DNA of 17,067 nt from an uncultured Lactobacillus sp. (GCF_902491705.1 NZ_CABUIW010000048.1:1-17067); one strand, 5' to 3'. Counted from the stretch's first letter, positions 1 to 6,753 are shown. Made by a program: numbers and translations. Notes: a model not told the origin generated them from the sequence alone.

Positions 1-6
1 ATTTTT

Positions 7-12
7 CACCTC
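7..12 (-). promoter_or_regulatory. possible ribosome binding site of a gene beyond the left edge
   Basis: Read on the minus strand, positions 12-7 are GAGGTG after an A-rich run, as expected for a Shine-Dalgarno site of a minus-strand gene starting just left of base 1. No start codon is inside the window, so this is only a hint. Positions 13-60 are A/T-rich with poly-T/poly-A runs and hold nothing else I can name. Confidence 0.25.
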
Positions 13-60
13 TTTTTTGTCTAAAATTTTTTCAAAAAAGTTTGAATTTCTTTTTAAAAA

Positions 61-90
61 CAAAAAAACACCCACTTTTTCAGCGAGTGT
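61..90 (-). terminator. rho-independent terminator of serS
   Basis: On the minus strand a 9-bp stem with G-U pairs (ACACTCGCT / AGTGGGTGT, 82-90 and 68-76) encloses a GAAAA loop and is followed by a run of seven T. It lies about 20 bases after the serS stop codon. Confidence 0.85.
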
Positions 91-110
91 CTTCTATATA
101 TTGAATCAAA

Positions 111-1418
111 TTAGATTAAACTTGATTCCTTAGTGATCTTCTTCATACCGTTCATGTAAGGAACAAGTACATCTGGAACAGTTACTGAACCGTCTTCGTT
201 TTGGTAGTTTTCCAAAATTGCAGCTACACAACGACCAACAGCTAAACCTGAACCGTTCAAAGTGTGTGCCAAGTGAAGCTTGCCGTCTTCGTCACGGTAA
301 CGAATTTGTGCACGACGAGCTTGGAAGTCAGTACAGTTTGAACAACTTGAAATTTCACGATACTTGTCTTGTGCAGGCATCCAAACTTCAAGGTCATAAG
401 TCTTAGCACTAGTGAAACTTGCATCCCCAGTTGACAAAGCAACAACGTGGTATGGCAAGCCTAACTTTTGCAATAAGTGTTCAGCATTGTGGGTCAACTT
501 TTCAAGTTCATCCCATGATTCGTCTGGTTTACATACCTTAACCATTTCAACCTTACGGAATTCGTGCATTCTAATTAAACCACGAGTATCACGACCAGCT
601 GAACCTGCTTCACTTCTAAATGCTGGTGATAAAGCAGTTACGTTGATTGGCAACTTGTCTCCGTGGATAATTTCATTTCTGAAGTAGTTTACCAAAGGAA
701 CTTCAGCAGTTGGGATCAAAGTTAAGTCACGAGGCTTGTCTGGGTCGTCGTTATCAACGATAGTGTAAACATCTTCGTGGAACTTAGGGAATTGACCAGT
801 ACCTTGCATTGAAACATCGTTTACCAAGTATGGTGGGATAACTTCGGTGTAGCCATCCTTGGTGTTTTCATCAAGGAAGAAGTTAAATACGGCACGTTCC
901 AAAAGTGCACCTGCACCAATGTAGTAAACAAAACGTGCACCTGAAACCTTAGAAGCACGGTCCCAGTCCAAAATACCTAAATCAGTACCGATGTCCCAGT
1001 GAGCCTTAGGCTTGAAGTCGAACTTAGTAGGTTCTTCCCACTTACGAACTTCTTCGTTGTAGCTGTCATCTGGACCTACAGGATCTGAATCTGCTGGGAA
1101 GTTAGGCAATCTAAGCAAAATGTAGTTTTGCTTTTGAGTTAATTCTTCAACTTCTTTATCTAAGTCTTTGATTTCCTTACCTACTTCACGCATTGAAGCA
1201 ATAGCGTCACTAGCGTCTTCTTTGTTACGCTTCTTTTCAGCAATTTGCTTTGAAACGTCGTTACGCTTAGCCTTCAATTGTTCACTCTTAGTCAAATCCT
1301 TACGACGCTTAGTGTCGATTTCAACTAATTCATCCAATTCTTCTGGCTTAATTCCACGAGTAGCCAACTTCTTCTTTGACCAATCAAGATTCTCACGAAT
1401 CACTTTAATATCAAGCAT
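111..1418 (-). CDS. serS: seryl-tRNA synthetase
   Basis: Cytoplasmic class II aminoacyl-tRNA synthetase that charges tRNA(Ser) with serine using ATP. The product is 435 residues, normal for bacterial SerRS. Residues about 30-105 form the charged, heptad-like antiparallel coiled-coil arm that grips the tRNA long variable arm. The catalytic core follows: the TAEV serine-binding segment (237-240), motif 2 with FRSEAGSAGRDTRG (267-280) and HEFRKVEM (285-292), and motif 3 with LNGSGLAVGR (387-396). The open frame extends upstream to 1505, but that part is leader RNA. The ATG at 1418 is preceded by GGAGG (1426-1430) at good spacing and gives the standard N-terminus MLDIKVIREN. Expression is controlled by the T-box leader immediately upstream, and a terminator follows. 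Identification is essentially certain. Confidence 0.98.
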   Translation of the reverse strand: MLDIKVIRENLDWSKKKLATRGIKPEELDELVEIDTKRRKDLTKSEQLKAKRNDVSKQIAEKKRNKEDASDAIASMREVGKEIKDLDKEVEELTQKQNYILLRLPNFPADSDPVGPDDSYNEEVRKWEEPTKFDFKPKAHWDIGTDLGILDWDRASKVSGARFVYYIGAGALLERAVFNFFLDENTKDGYTEVIPPYLVNDVSMQGTGQFPKFHEDVYTIVDNDDPDKPRDLTLIPTAEVPLVNYFRNEIIHGDKLPINVTALSPAFRSEAGSAGRDTRGLIRMHEFRKVEMVKVCKPDESWDELEKLTHNAEHLLQKLGLPYHVVALSTGDASFTSAKTYDLEVWMPAQDKYREISSCSNCTDFQARRAQIRYRDEDGKLHLAHTLNGSGLAVGRCVAAILENYQNEDGSVTVPDVLVPYMNGMKKITKESSLI

Positions 1419-1438
1419 ATAAAAACCTCCATGCATAC

Positions 1439-1480
1439 AAAAAGAGCCGATTATCCCTATGTTTGGGACGAATCGGCTCT
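1439..1480 (-). terminator. T-box regulated terminator in the serS leader
   Basis: The outer stem is 10 bp (AGAGCCGATT with AATCGGCTCT), with an inner TCCC/GGGA pairing and a short T run. It sits 20 bases before the serS start codon and is the OFF state of the leader. Confidence 0.9.
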
Positions 1481-1652
1481 TACACGGTTTCGCGGTACCA
1501 CCCATCTTCAGTCTAAAATAGACTGCACCTCTAAGTAGGCGAATAACGACGCCAAACCGTGCAACTATTAATTGCCCACATTATGAAATCTGGAAACGAC
1601 TATCCATTCACTCGCACCAACCGTGAACTCTCTGAAGCAGTCTTAGGATTTC
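1439..1652 (-). ncRNA. T-box riboswitch leader of serS, serine specifier UCC
   Basis: All T-box parts are visible on the minus strand. The Stem I base pairs GAAATC (1652-1647) with GATTTC. It is followed by AGAGAG and an apical hairpin TTCAC/GTGAA holding GGTTGGTGCGA. The 3' side of the specifier loop reads TTTCCA, so the specifier is probably UCC (1594-1592), a serine codon followed by A. Stem III is AGTCT/AGACT near 1510-1524. The conserved T-box GGTGGTACCGCG is at 1502-1491. The terminator stem AGAGCCGATT/AATCGGCTCT (1480-1471, 1452-1443) is followed by T's, and its inner TCCC can instead pair with the TGGG before the T-box to form the antiterminator. Uncharged tRNA(Ser) is expected to favour readthrough into serS. 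The 5' end overlaps the last codons of the acetyltransferase gene. Confidence 0.95.
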
Positions 1653-2194
1653 GTGTTTGCGTCTATTTTAAGCCATTCTGCTTTTTTGAGCAAATAATAT
1701 TTTTCTTTAAATGCAAAAAGTGCGCTCATTTGGCTATAGTCGACGGTATAAGCGTAGTGAAAACCCAGACGCCGCAAGAGTTTCTGCGATTTTTCATTAT
1801 CATCAAAAGTACCGGCCCACACTTCTACTTGTCTTTTGCGTTTAAAAGCATAGGTCAAAATTAAGCGGACAGCTTCAGTCATGTAGCCATGCCCTTCAAA
1901 AGCCTGATCAAGTAAAAAGCCAATTTCTTTAGTCTTAAGAAGGCCACTTTGCTCATCCATACCGCGCTCATATAATTCAACTAAGCCAATTACTTCATTA
2001 TTGTCGCGTAGACAAATAACGTAGCTTTCGGGTCTAGCCATATACTGGTGCACGCTTTTTACTGCCTGATCCATATTCTGCATTCGCTGAAATCCCGCCA
2101 TAGCATGGTAACGCTCATTTTGTCCCCATTTTAGTAAAGTAGCGGCATCTTTTTCTTCAAATCGTCTTAAATATATTCTCTTTGATTCAAGCAT
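1643..2194 (-). CDS. GNAT-family N-acetyltransferase, RimJ/RimL-like
   Basis: A 183-residue acetyltransferase of the GCN5-related fold, closest in style to the RimJ/RimL and spermidine-acetyltransferase group that uses acetyl-CoA to acetylate amino groups. The substrate cannot be read from the sequence. Visible features are the N-terminal LESKRIYLRRFEEKDA (2-17), the acetyl-CoA pyrophosphate loop QAFEGHGYMTEA (97-108), and the C-terminal motif N-x-x-S-x-x-L-L-x-x-L-G-F (133-145). An in-frame reading extends to 2266, but it only covers the end of the upstream gene. The ATG at 2194 shares its A with the upstream stop (TAATG), so translation is probably coupled. The last codons overlap the serS T-box Stem I, and the likely serS promoter lies in codons about 164-175. 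Confidence 0.85.
   Translation of the reverse strand: MLESKRIYLRRFEEKDAATLLKWGQNERYHAMAGFQRMQNMDQAVKSVHQYMARPESYVICLRDNNEVIGLVELYERGMDEQSGLLKTKEIGFLLDQAFEGHGYMTEAVRLILTYAFKRKRQVEVWAGTFDDNEKSQKLLRRLGFHYAYTVDYSQMSALFAFKEKYYLLKKAEWLKIDANTKS
1665..1693 (-). promoter_or_regulatory. probable serS promoter inside the acetyltransferase gene
   Basis: On the minus strand TTGCTC (1693-1688) and TAAAAT (1670-1665) are separated by exactly 17 bases. The -10 matches the consensus at 5 of 6 bases; the -35 is weak (TTG only). The predicted start near 1658 falls 5-6 bases before the first base of T-box Stem I, which is the best support for the assignment. Confidence 0.55.
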
Positions 2195-2802
2195 TAGTGC
2201 CCCATCAGCTTCAGTAGCCATCTTGCACCATATTGCAAACCAAAACTGTAGGCTGCAATTGTCCAAGGCTTACACAAAATAATAATCCAAAAATACGTAG
2301 AAAACTTCATCTTGGTCAATCCGGCTAATAAACATAAAACATCGTCTGGTGCCGCCGGAGCCAAAATACACAGCGCAAAGAACCAGTTAAATTTCTTTTG
2401 GTTCTTAGTCCACTTCATATATTTATCTAGCGTTTCTTCAGATACAATATGCAAAATAAATGGTCGACCGTAATGTCTAGCTAAGAAAAAGTTGATAATT
2501 GAACCAATGCAGATACCGAGGTAATTATAGACAAACCCGGCAATCGGTCCGAAAAAGACTACCCCGCCTAGAAGCGAAACGCCCCCAGGAATAATCGGGA
2601 TAACTACCTGAACTATCTGGATCAATACAAAAATAATTGGACCGACAATTTGTTTATTAGCTAAATAAGACCTCATCTTGGCTTGGTCAGTAAAAATACC
2701 CAACCGGTACCAATAGATCACTAATAAAATTATGATAAGTCCGCAGACTACCGTGGCAATATTAATTAGTTTTCGACTTGCTTTAGCTGATAAATGATGC
2801 AT
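2194..2802 (-). CDS. TVP38/TMEM64 (DedA-like, VTT domain) membrane protein
   Basis: A polytopic membrane protein of 202 residues belonging to the TVP38/TMEM64 branch of the DedA (VTT/SNARE-associated) superfamily. Some members flip lipids or carrier lipids; the substrate here is unknown. Visible are one N-terminal membrane helix (about 12-31), then the VTT domain from about 52: re-entrant IPGGVSLLGG (71-80), GSIINFFLARHYGR (100-113) with the conserved Gly and basic residues, APAAPDDVLC (148-157) with acidic residues in a hydrophobic setting, and a last helix (about 167-187). A start at 2850 is possible, but the ATG at 2802 has GAGAAGG upstream at normal spacing and gives a more typical N-terminus. 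It overlaps the acetyltransferase by one base, so the two form one transcription unit. It diverges from the hydrolase operon. Confidence 0.85.
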   Translation of the reverse strand: MHHLSAKASRKLINIATVVCGLIIILLVIYWYRLGIFTDQAKMRSYLANKQIVGPIIFVLIQIVQVVIPIIPGGVSLLGGVVFFGPIAGFVYNYLGICIGSIINFFLARHYGRPFILHIVSEETLDKYMKWTKNQKKFNWFFALCILAPAAPDDVLCLLAGLTKMKFSTYFWIIILCKPWTIAAYSFGLQYGARWLLKLMGH

Positions 2803-2834
2803 TTTTTCGCCTTCTCTCAATAAGACTTGTATTG

Positions 2835-2863
2835 TTCTTAATTTTAACAAAAAATGCTATCAA
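2835..2863 (-). promoter_or_regulatory. possible promoter of the dedA-acetyltransferase unit
   Basis: On the minus strand TTGATA (2863-2858; 5 of 6 -35 matches) lies 17 bases from TAAGAA (2840-2835; poor -10). The -35 is part of the perfect palindrome at 2858-2872, so a bound regulator would cover it. The weak -10 keeps confidence low. Confidence 0.35.
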
Positions 2864-2872
2864 TAATTGATA
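2858..2872. repeat. perfect 15-bp palindrome, candidate operator
   Basis: TATCAAT-A-ATTGATA is a perfect 7-1-7 inverted repeat in the divergent space between the dedA-like gene and the hydrolase/regulator operon. Its right-hand part provides the best -35 of the dedA side. It has neither the GC content nor the T-tract of a terminator. A binding role is inferred. Confidence 0.5.
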
Positions 2873-2880
2873 ATTTACCC

Positions 2881-2897
2881 AAATCTATGCAAATCTA
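2881..2897. repeat. direct repeat AAATCTA, 10-bp period
   Basis: AAATCTA occurs at 2881-2887 and 2891-2897, one helical turn apart and about 20 bp before the expected -35 region of the hydrolase promoter. This is a typical place for an activator, but two 7-bp copies in A/T-rich DNA could be chance. Confidence 0.3.
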
Positions 2898-2937
2898 AAA
2901 ATATTCTTATTATTTTCTTCTACTTATCCGATTAATA

Positions 2938-2943
2938 TATAAT
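2938..2943 (+). promoter_or_regulatory. -10 box of the hydrolase/HTH-TPR operon
   Basis: A perfect TATAAT sits 37 bases before the chosen start codon. The matching -35 position (about 2915-2920, TTCTTC) is poor, which would fit an activator-dependent promoter. Confidence 0.5.
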
Positions 2944-2979
2944 GATGATGTAAATGATCTAAGAAAGGAAATGCATTTC

Positions 2980-3774
2980 ATGGTTGTAATTAAAAACAAT
3001 ATTATCTACGACACAGATAAAAATTTAGGTACTGATATTTACTACCCAAATAATACAACTTCTAAGACTAAAATCTTAATCTTTTGGCATGGTGGCGGCT
3101 GGTTCCGCGGCAATAAAGAAAGTGTTAAAAGCATCGGTGTTGATTTAGCTAATGCCGGCTTTATGACTTTTATTCCTGAATACAGCCTTGCTCCTAAGGA
3201 GCATTTCCCAGCTGCACATGAAGATGCATTGCATTTTGTCGATTGGCTTTTAAAATCAGATTATACCGACCCAGATGATGCTAAAAATATCGTACAAATC
3301 GGTGCCAGCGTTGGCGGAACGATGGCGTTATATGTTGCAGGCAAGTATGGTTTTCCAACTGTAACCTGGTCTGCTCCCGTTGAATATTCTAACTTGATTA
3401 AACAATATAAAGATATCAAGGCATCCCCATCTGCTCAAAAAGATTTCGGCATCAGTGATCCTGATCAAATTAGACATTCATTTTATAAATACTTCACTTT
3501 GACTTATACAGGGACTGATGACCCTAAGGTTTTAGCTAAACTTGACGCCAAGTCATATGATTTAACTAAATTAAACAAGTTAATGATGATCAATTCTGCC
3601 GATGAACTTACACCATTAGATTCAGTTCTAGATTTTGTCAGCTTCTTAGCTAAGCAAAATCGCGGCGTGCAATTACTTGTAATTCCAGGTCATGGCCACG
3701 CAATGGACTACGGCAATGATTACATCGATGAATCACTCGACTTTTTATACCAGACTATTAAGAGACAAAAATAA
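2980..3774 (+). CDS. alpha/beta-hydrolase, esterase/lipase type
   Basis: A cytoplasmic serine hydrolase of 264 residues with the alpha/beta-hydrolase fold, probably a carboxylesterase. No signal peptide is visible. The oxyanion-hole motif HGGGW is at 37-41, the nucleophile elbow GASVG holds Ser110, SADELTP suggests Asp208 as the acid, and GHGHAM supplies the catalytic His (240). This is the HGG class of the hormone-sensitive-lipase/BD-FAE branch. The natural substrate cannot be told. An ATG at 2971 lies directly against the AAGAAAGGAA ribosome binding site; the ATG at 2980 has correct spacing, so I chose it. The HTH-TPR regulator starts 2 bases after the stop codon, so the two are cotranscribed and probably coupled, which hints that the regulator controls or senses something linked to this enzyme. 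Confidence 0.88.
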   Translation: MVVIKNNIIYDTDKNLGTDIYYPNNTTSKTKILIFWHGGGWFRGNKESVKSIGVDLANAGFMTFIPEYSLAPKEHFPAAHEDALHFVDWLLKSDYTDPDDAKNIVQIGASVGGTMALYVAGKYGFPTVTWSAPVEYSNLIKQYKDIKASPSAQKDFGISDPDQIRHSFYKYFTLTYTGTDDPKVLAKLDAKSYDLTKLNKLMMINSADELTPLDSVLDFVSFLAKQNRGVQLLVIPGHGHAMDYGNDYIDESLDFLYQTIKRQK

Positions 3775-3776
3775 TT

Positions 3777-4634
3777 ATGATTAACATTGAAAAATTCGTG
3801 CAAATCCGTAAAAAGCAAAAGCTTTCGCAAACTGAACTTTGCCAAGGCATTTGTACGCAATCTACTTTAAGTAAATTTGAAAATAACGGACAGGTACCGT
3901 CATTTAAAATCCTAAAGCAGCTCTGCAACCGGCTAAACATCGAAGTTGGCGACATTATGACGAGTAGCGATGAAAAAGCTATCGCCCATATGCTGTTTGA
4001 AGCTGATTTTTCATTTATTAATTTTGACTATGCAAAAATATTGAACATCTTGTCGCGTATCAAGCCAGAAGAGTTAAAGCGTGACGAAGATAAAGTGCAT
4101 TATCACTTTTTACGTGGACAATATGCTTTAAAAAGTGACCACAATCAGATGAGTGCTTTGTTTTATTTCAACAACATCTTAACAACGGATGATTTACCTA
4201 AAAATGATATTTACCGTTTGCTAGCTCTTAATGGCTGTAGCCAGATCTATGCTAAGCAAGGTGAAATCGAAAAAGCTGAGCATTACTATGATCAAATCCT
4301 AAAAAGCATTATGGATGTTAAGATTAGTAGTATGCTAGTCACTATGCATATTATGTCAATCTTGTGTGATGCTGGTGAATTCTATGGCGAACGCAAGATG
4401 TACAAAGAATCAAATTCATTACTGCGTTATGCCTATAAGATCGGTACTGAGCAACACGCCATCTTCTATATGGCTCGGATCTTGCTTCGTCAAGGTATCA
4501 ACGACATGGAACAAGCTAAGAAAAAAGAAATTACAAGCCAGCACCTACATGATGCCTGTGCTTTTGCCCGCATCAATCGCAATCGAATTACGCTAGAAAA
4601 AGCACGTAAACTGCTTAAACAAATAAATGCCTAA
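3777..4634 (+). CDS. XRE-family HTH regulator with TPR-like C-terminal domain (Rgg/PlcR-like)
   Basis: A predicted cytoplasmic transcription regulator of 285 residues. Residues 5-60 form an XRE/Cro-type helix-turn-helix (RKKQKLSQTELCQGICTQST onward, then LSKFENNGQVPS). The rest, from about 70, is all helical with tetratricopeptide-like repeats, e.g. LALNGCSQIYAKQGEIEKAE around 167-186. Length and layout match Rgg/GadR/MutR and PlcR-like (RRNPP) regulators, many of which are controlled by short imported peptides. No candidate peptide gene is visible next to it, so peptide control is only a family-based possibility. The start ATG follows the hydrolase stop by 2 bases and has only a weak AAGAGA upstream, suggesting translational coupling. 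A terminator begins directly at its stop codon. Palindromic and direct repeats before the hydrolase are possible targets. Confidence 0.85.
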   Translation: MINIEKFVQIRKKQKLSQTELCQGICTQSTLSKFENNGQVPSFKILKQLCNRLNIEVGDIMTSSDEKAIAHMLFEADFSFINFDYAKILNILSRIKPEELKRDEDKVHYHFLRGQYALKSDHNQMSALFYFNNILTTDDLPKNDIYRLLALNGCSQIYAKQGEIEKAEHYYDQILKSIMDVKISSMLVTMHIMSILCDAGEFYGERKMYKESNSLLRYAYKIGTEQHAIFYMARILLRQGINDMEQAKKKEITSQHLHDACAFARINRNRITLEKARKLLKQINA

Positions 4635-4667
4635 AAAATACCCGAGGAATTATTCCCCGGGTATTTT
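4635..4667. terminator. bidirectional terminator between convergent genes
   Basis: A long hairpin (AAAATACCCG / CGGGTATTTT plus GGAA/TTCC, one A-C mismatch, 3-base loop) has A's on the left and T's on the right, so it can end transcripts on both strands. It serves the HTH-TPR gene (plus) and the deoxyribosyltransferase gene (minus). Confidence 0.9.
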
Positions 4668-4672
4668 AATTA

Positions 4673-5176
4673 TTATAAGACTTTATAATCAACAACTGGA
4701 TTAGCAGGAGTGGTATTAAAGTCGTAAGTAGCTAACTTATCTAAGTCAGTATTACCATCGATAATTGTGGTTACACCTTGTGCAATCATCAAGTTCATTT
4801 CTTTTTCTTTATCTGGGCTATTGGTAAATGGTACCAAGATCACTGGCTTGTGCAATGCACGCATAAAGCCAATTTCAAAGGCACTACCATCATCAATATT
4901 GTCCATATCGTATAAAAAGACACCGCAAGATGCATTAATGATACCGGACAAATCGTTGTTATACGTAGCAAGACGCCAAGTCATGCTGCGAAGACCGTTA
5001 ATTTGTGCTTCTGTTTCTTCAGGATCTACAAAGTTTTGATCAAATGGAAAATGAACTCTCACTACTGTAGGATTCTTTTCAAGAAGTGCGCGTGCTTTCT
5101 TAACGCGTGCACGTTGATCATCATTGTAAAAAGGCGTACCTAAATAAATAGTGGCGGTTGAAATTTGGTGTGTCAT
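4673..5176 (-). CDS. ptd: purine deoxyribosyltransferase (type I nucleoside 2'-deoxyribosyltransferase)
   Basis: Transfers the 2-deoxyribosyl group between purine bases through a covalent enzyme intermediate, in the nucleoside-salvage pathway typical of lactobacilli. The product is 167 residues. Visible family features are IYLGTPFYNDDQR (10-22), the WRLATYNNDLSGI segment (67-79), and DDGSAFEIGF (95-104) with the catalytic Glu at 101, the position I recall for the L. helveticus purine enzyme. MNLMIAQGV and PANPVVDY follow near the C-terminus. It looks much closer to the type I purine enzyme than to the broad type II (Ntd) enzyme, though specificity is inferred from resemblance. An ATG at 5188 lies in the same frame, but the one at 5176 has GGAGG (5182-5186) at ideal spacing. 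It is transcribed divergently from the aldehyde dehydrogenase gene. Confidence 0.92.
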   Translation of the reverse strand: MTHQISTATIYLGTPFYNDDQRARVKKARALLEKNPTVVRVHFPFDQNFVDPEETEAQINGLRSMTWRLATYNNDLSGIINASCGVFLYDMDNIDDGSAFEIGFMRALHKPVILVPFTNSPDKEKEMNLMIAQGVTTIIDGNTDLDKLATYDFNTTPANPVVDYKVL

Positions 5177-5226
5177 AAAGTCCTCCATAAATTTTTTGAT
5201 TGATTTGGGTTAATTTTATCATGCAT

Positions 5227-5241
5227 TTTTAGTAACTAAAA
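5227..5241. repeat. perfect 15-bp palindrome between divergent genes, candidate operator
   Basis: TTTTAGT-A-ACTAAAA is a perfect 7-1-7 inverted repeat about midway in the 153-bp space between the deoxyribosyltransferase and aldehyde dehydrogenase genes. It is too weak to be a terminator and lies where the minus-strand promoter is expected. I do not recognise the regulator. Confidence 0.45.
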
Positions 5242-5263
5242 GCACAAATCCATGTGTTTTGTT

Positions 5264-5280
5264 TGGAAACGCTTTATAAT
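5264..5280 (+). promoter_or_regulatory. -10 box with overlapping cre-like sequence before the aldehyde dehydrogenase gene
   Basis: TATAAT is at 5275-5280, but no good -35 is seen at 16-18 bp. TGGAAACGCTTTAT (5264-5277) matches the catabolite-responsive element consensus TGNAARCGNWWNCA except for its last two bases, and it overlaps the -10. CcpA repression is plausible but not secure. Confidence 0.4.
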
Positions 5281-5329
5281 AAAAAGGTAACTTATAAAAG
5301 GATAAAAACTTATGAATGGAGGCAATCAA

Positions 5330-6712
5330 TTGTCTAGATATCAGTCAATTAATCCATACACTAATGAAGAATTTGCTAGTTATGATAATCCAACTAAAAA
5401 GCAAATCGAAGATTCCATCAACTTAGCCCACATGCTTTATAAAAAGTGGCGTCATGAAACTCCTGAAAGTCGTGCAACAATCTTGCATGATGTTGCAGAC
5501 GCATTGCGCGAACATGAAGATGAATTAGCTAAGATGATGACTCTTGAAATGGGTAAACTTCTTAAGGAATCACGTGAAGAAGTTGAATTATGTGCTTCAA
5601 TTTGTGATTACTATGCTAAAAATGGTCCAGAATTACTTAAGCCTACCCCATTAAAGTCTGACTTAGGTAATGCCTACTACTTGAAGCAATCAACTGGCGT
5701 TATTATGGCTTGTGAGCCATGGAACTTCCCACTCTACCAAGTAATTCGTGTATTTGCACCTAACTTTATTGTGGGTAACCCAGTTTTACTTAAACATGCA
5801 CATAACGTTCCTGGCTCTGCCGCTTTGACAGCTAAGATCATTAAGCGTGCTGGTGCTCCTGAAGGCAGTTTGATCAACCTTTACCCAAGTTATGATCAAT
5901 TAGCCGACATCATTGCCGACCCACGTATTCAAGGCGTTGCATTAACTGGTTCTGAACGTGGCGGTTCTGCTGTAGCTGAAGCTGCTGGTAAGAACCTTAA
6001 AAAGTCCACAATGGAGCTTGGTGGTAACGATGCATTCATCGTTTTAGATGATGCAGATCCACAATTGTTGCGTAACGTTTTAGGGGATGCAAGAACCTAT
6101 AACGATGGTCAAGTATGTACTTCATCTAAGAGAATCATCGTTGAAAAATCACGTTACGATGAAGTTTTACATGAATTAAAGAATGTCTTTTCAAGCTTAA
6201 AGGCTGGTGACCCACTTGAAGAAGATACTACTTTGCCACCAATGAACTCTGAAAGAGCTAAGGAAAAGTTGGAAGCTCAAGTTAAGAAAGCAACCGATGC
6301 TGGAGCTAAGGTATTTTACCAATATCCTGAAATCGACTCTAAGGGTGCATTCTTTAGACCTATCATTTTAACTAACATTGATAAGGACAACCCAGTCTTC
6401 GATGAAGAATTATTCGGCCCTGTTGCAGAAGTCTTCGTTGTTGACGATGACGACGATGCAATTCAATTAGCTAACGACTCAAGCTATGGTTTGGGTTCAT
6501 CAGTTATCAGCAGCGATATTGAACGTGCACAAAAAGTTGCCGCTCAAATTGAAACTGGAATGACCGTCATCAATGGTCGCTGGATTACTTCTGGTGAATT
6601 GCCATTTGGTGGTGTTAAGAAGTCCGGCTACGGTCGTGAACTTAGCGGTCTTGGTTTAATGGCATTTGTTAACGAACACTTAGTCATCGATGTTACTAAG
6701 AATAATAAATAA
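5330..6712 (+). CDS. gabD: NAD(P)-dependent aldehyde dehydrogenase, probable succinate-semialdehyde dehydrogenase
   Basis: Oxidises an aldehyde (probably succinate semialdehyde) to the acid using NAD(P)+ in the cytoplasm. The product is 460 residues, a usual length for the short GabD type. Using the TTG at 5330 as residue 1, key positions are Asn132 in EPWNFP, Lys155 in LLKHA, the cofactor-binding GSERGG (207-212), general-base Glu229 in MELGGND and nucleophile Cys263 in GQVCTS, all intact. ELPFGGVKKSGYGRE is the usual C-terminal signature. Two starts are possible: ATG at 5312 with AAAGGA upstream, and TTG at 5330 preceded by GGAGG with 7-base spacing. The latter gives the family-like N-terminus LSRYQSINPYTNEEF, so I prefer it. 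Specificity is inferred; it could act on other aldehydes. The gene stands alone on the plus strand and ends at a terminator. Confidence 0.87.
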   Translation: MSRYQSINPYTNEEFASYDNPTKKQIEDSINLAHMLYKKWRHETPESRATILHDVADALREHEDELAKMMTLEMGKLLKESREEVELCASICDYYAKNGPELLKPTPLKSDLGNAYYLKQSTGVIMACEPWNFPLYQVIRVFAPNFIVGNPVLLKHAHNVPGSAALTAKIIKRAGAPEGSLINLYPSYDQLADIIADPRIQGVALTGSERGGSAVAEAAGKNLKKSTMELGGNDAFIVLDDADPQLLRNVLGDARTYNDGQVCTSSKRIIVEKSRYDEVLHELKNVFSSLKAGDPLEEDTTLPPMNSERAKEKLEAQVKKATDAGAKVFYQYPEIDSKGAFFRPIILTNIDKDNPVFDEELFGPVAEVFVVDDDDDAIQLANDSSYGLGSSVISSDIERAQKVAAQIETGMTVINGRWITSGELPFGGVKKSGYGRELSGLGLMAFVNEHLVIDVTKNNK

Positions 6713-6723
6713 TTGAGTATCAA

Positions 6724-6753
6724 AAAAATGCTGGTTTAAAAACCAGCATTTTT
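6724..6753. terminator. bidirectional terminator between gabD and the beta-glucoside operon
   Basis: ATGCTGGTT/AACCAGCAT with a 4-base loop, flanked by five A's on one side and five T's on the other. It is placed just after the aldehyde dehydrogenase stop and 42 bases after the convergent GH1 gene, so it can serve both. Confidence 0.9.

Noticed and set aside
1419..1505. N-terminal extension of SerRS to the start at 1505
   Set aside because: These bases form the T-box antiterminator and terminator, and the encoded residues are not part of the SerRS family N-terminus.
1559..1864. Plus-strand open frame opposite the acetyltransferase gene and T-box
   Set aside because: The opposite strand holds a conserved enzyme and a riboswitch, and no Shine-Dalgarno site or known domain is seen in this frame.
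2942..2953. ATG-ATG-ATG-TAA mini-frame before the hydrolase gene
   Set aside because: It overlaps the -10 box, so most transcripts should start downstream of its first codon, and it has no ribosome binding site.
4366..4596. Second-frame open reading frame within the HTH-TPR gene, considered as a peptide pheromone gene
   Set aside because: It is wholly inside the regulator gene in another frame, lacks a ribosome binding site and shows no secretion signal.
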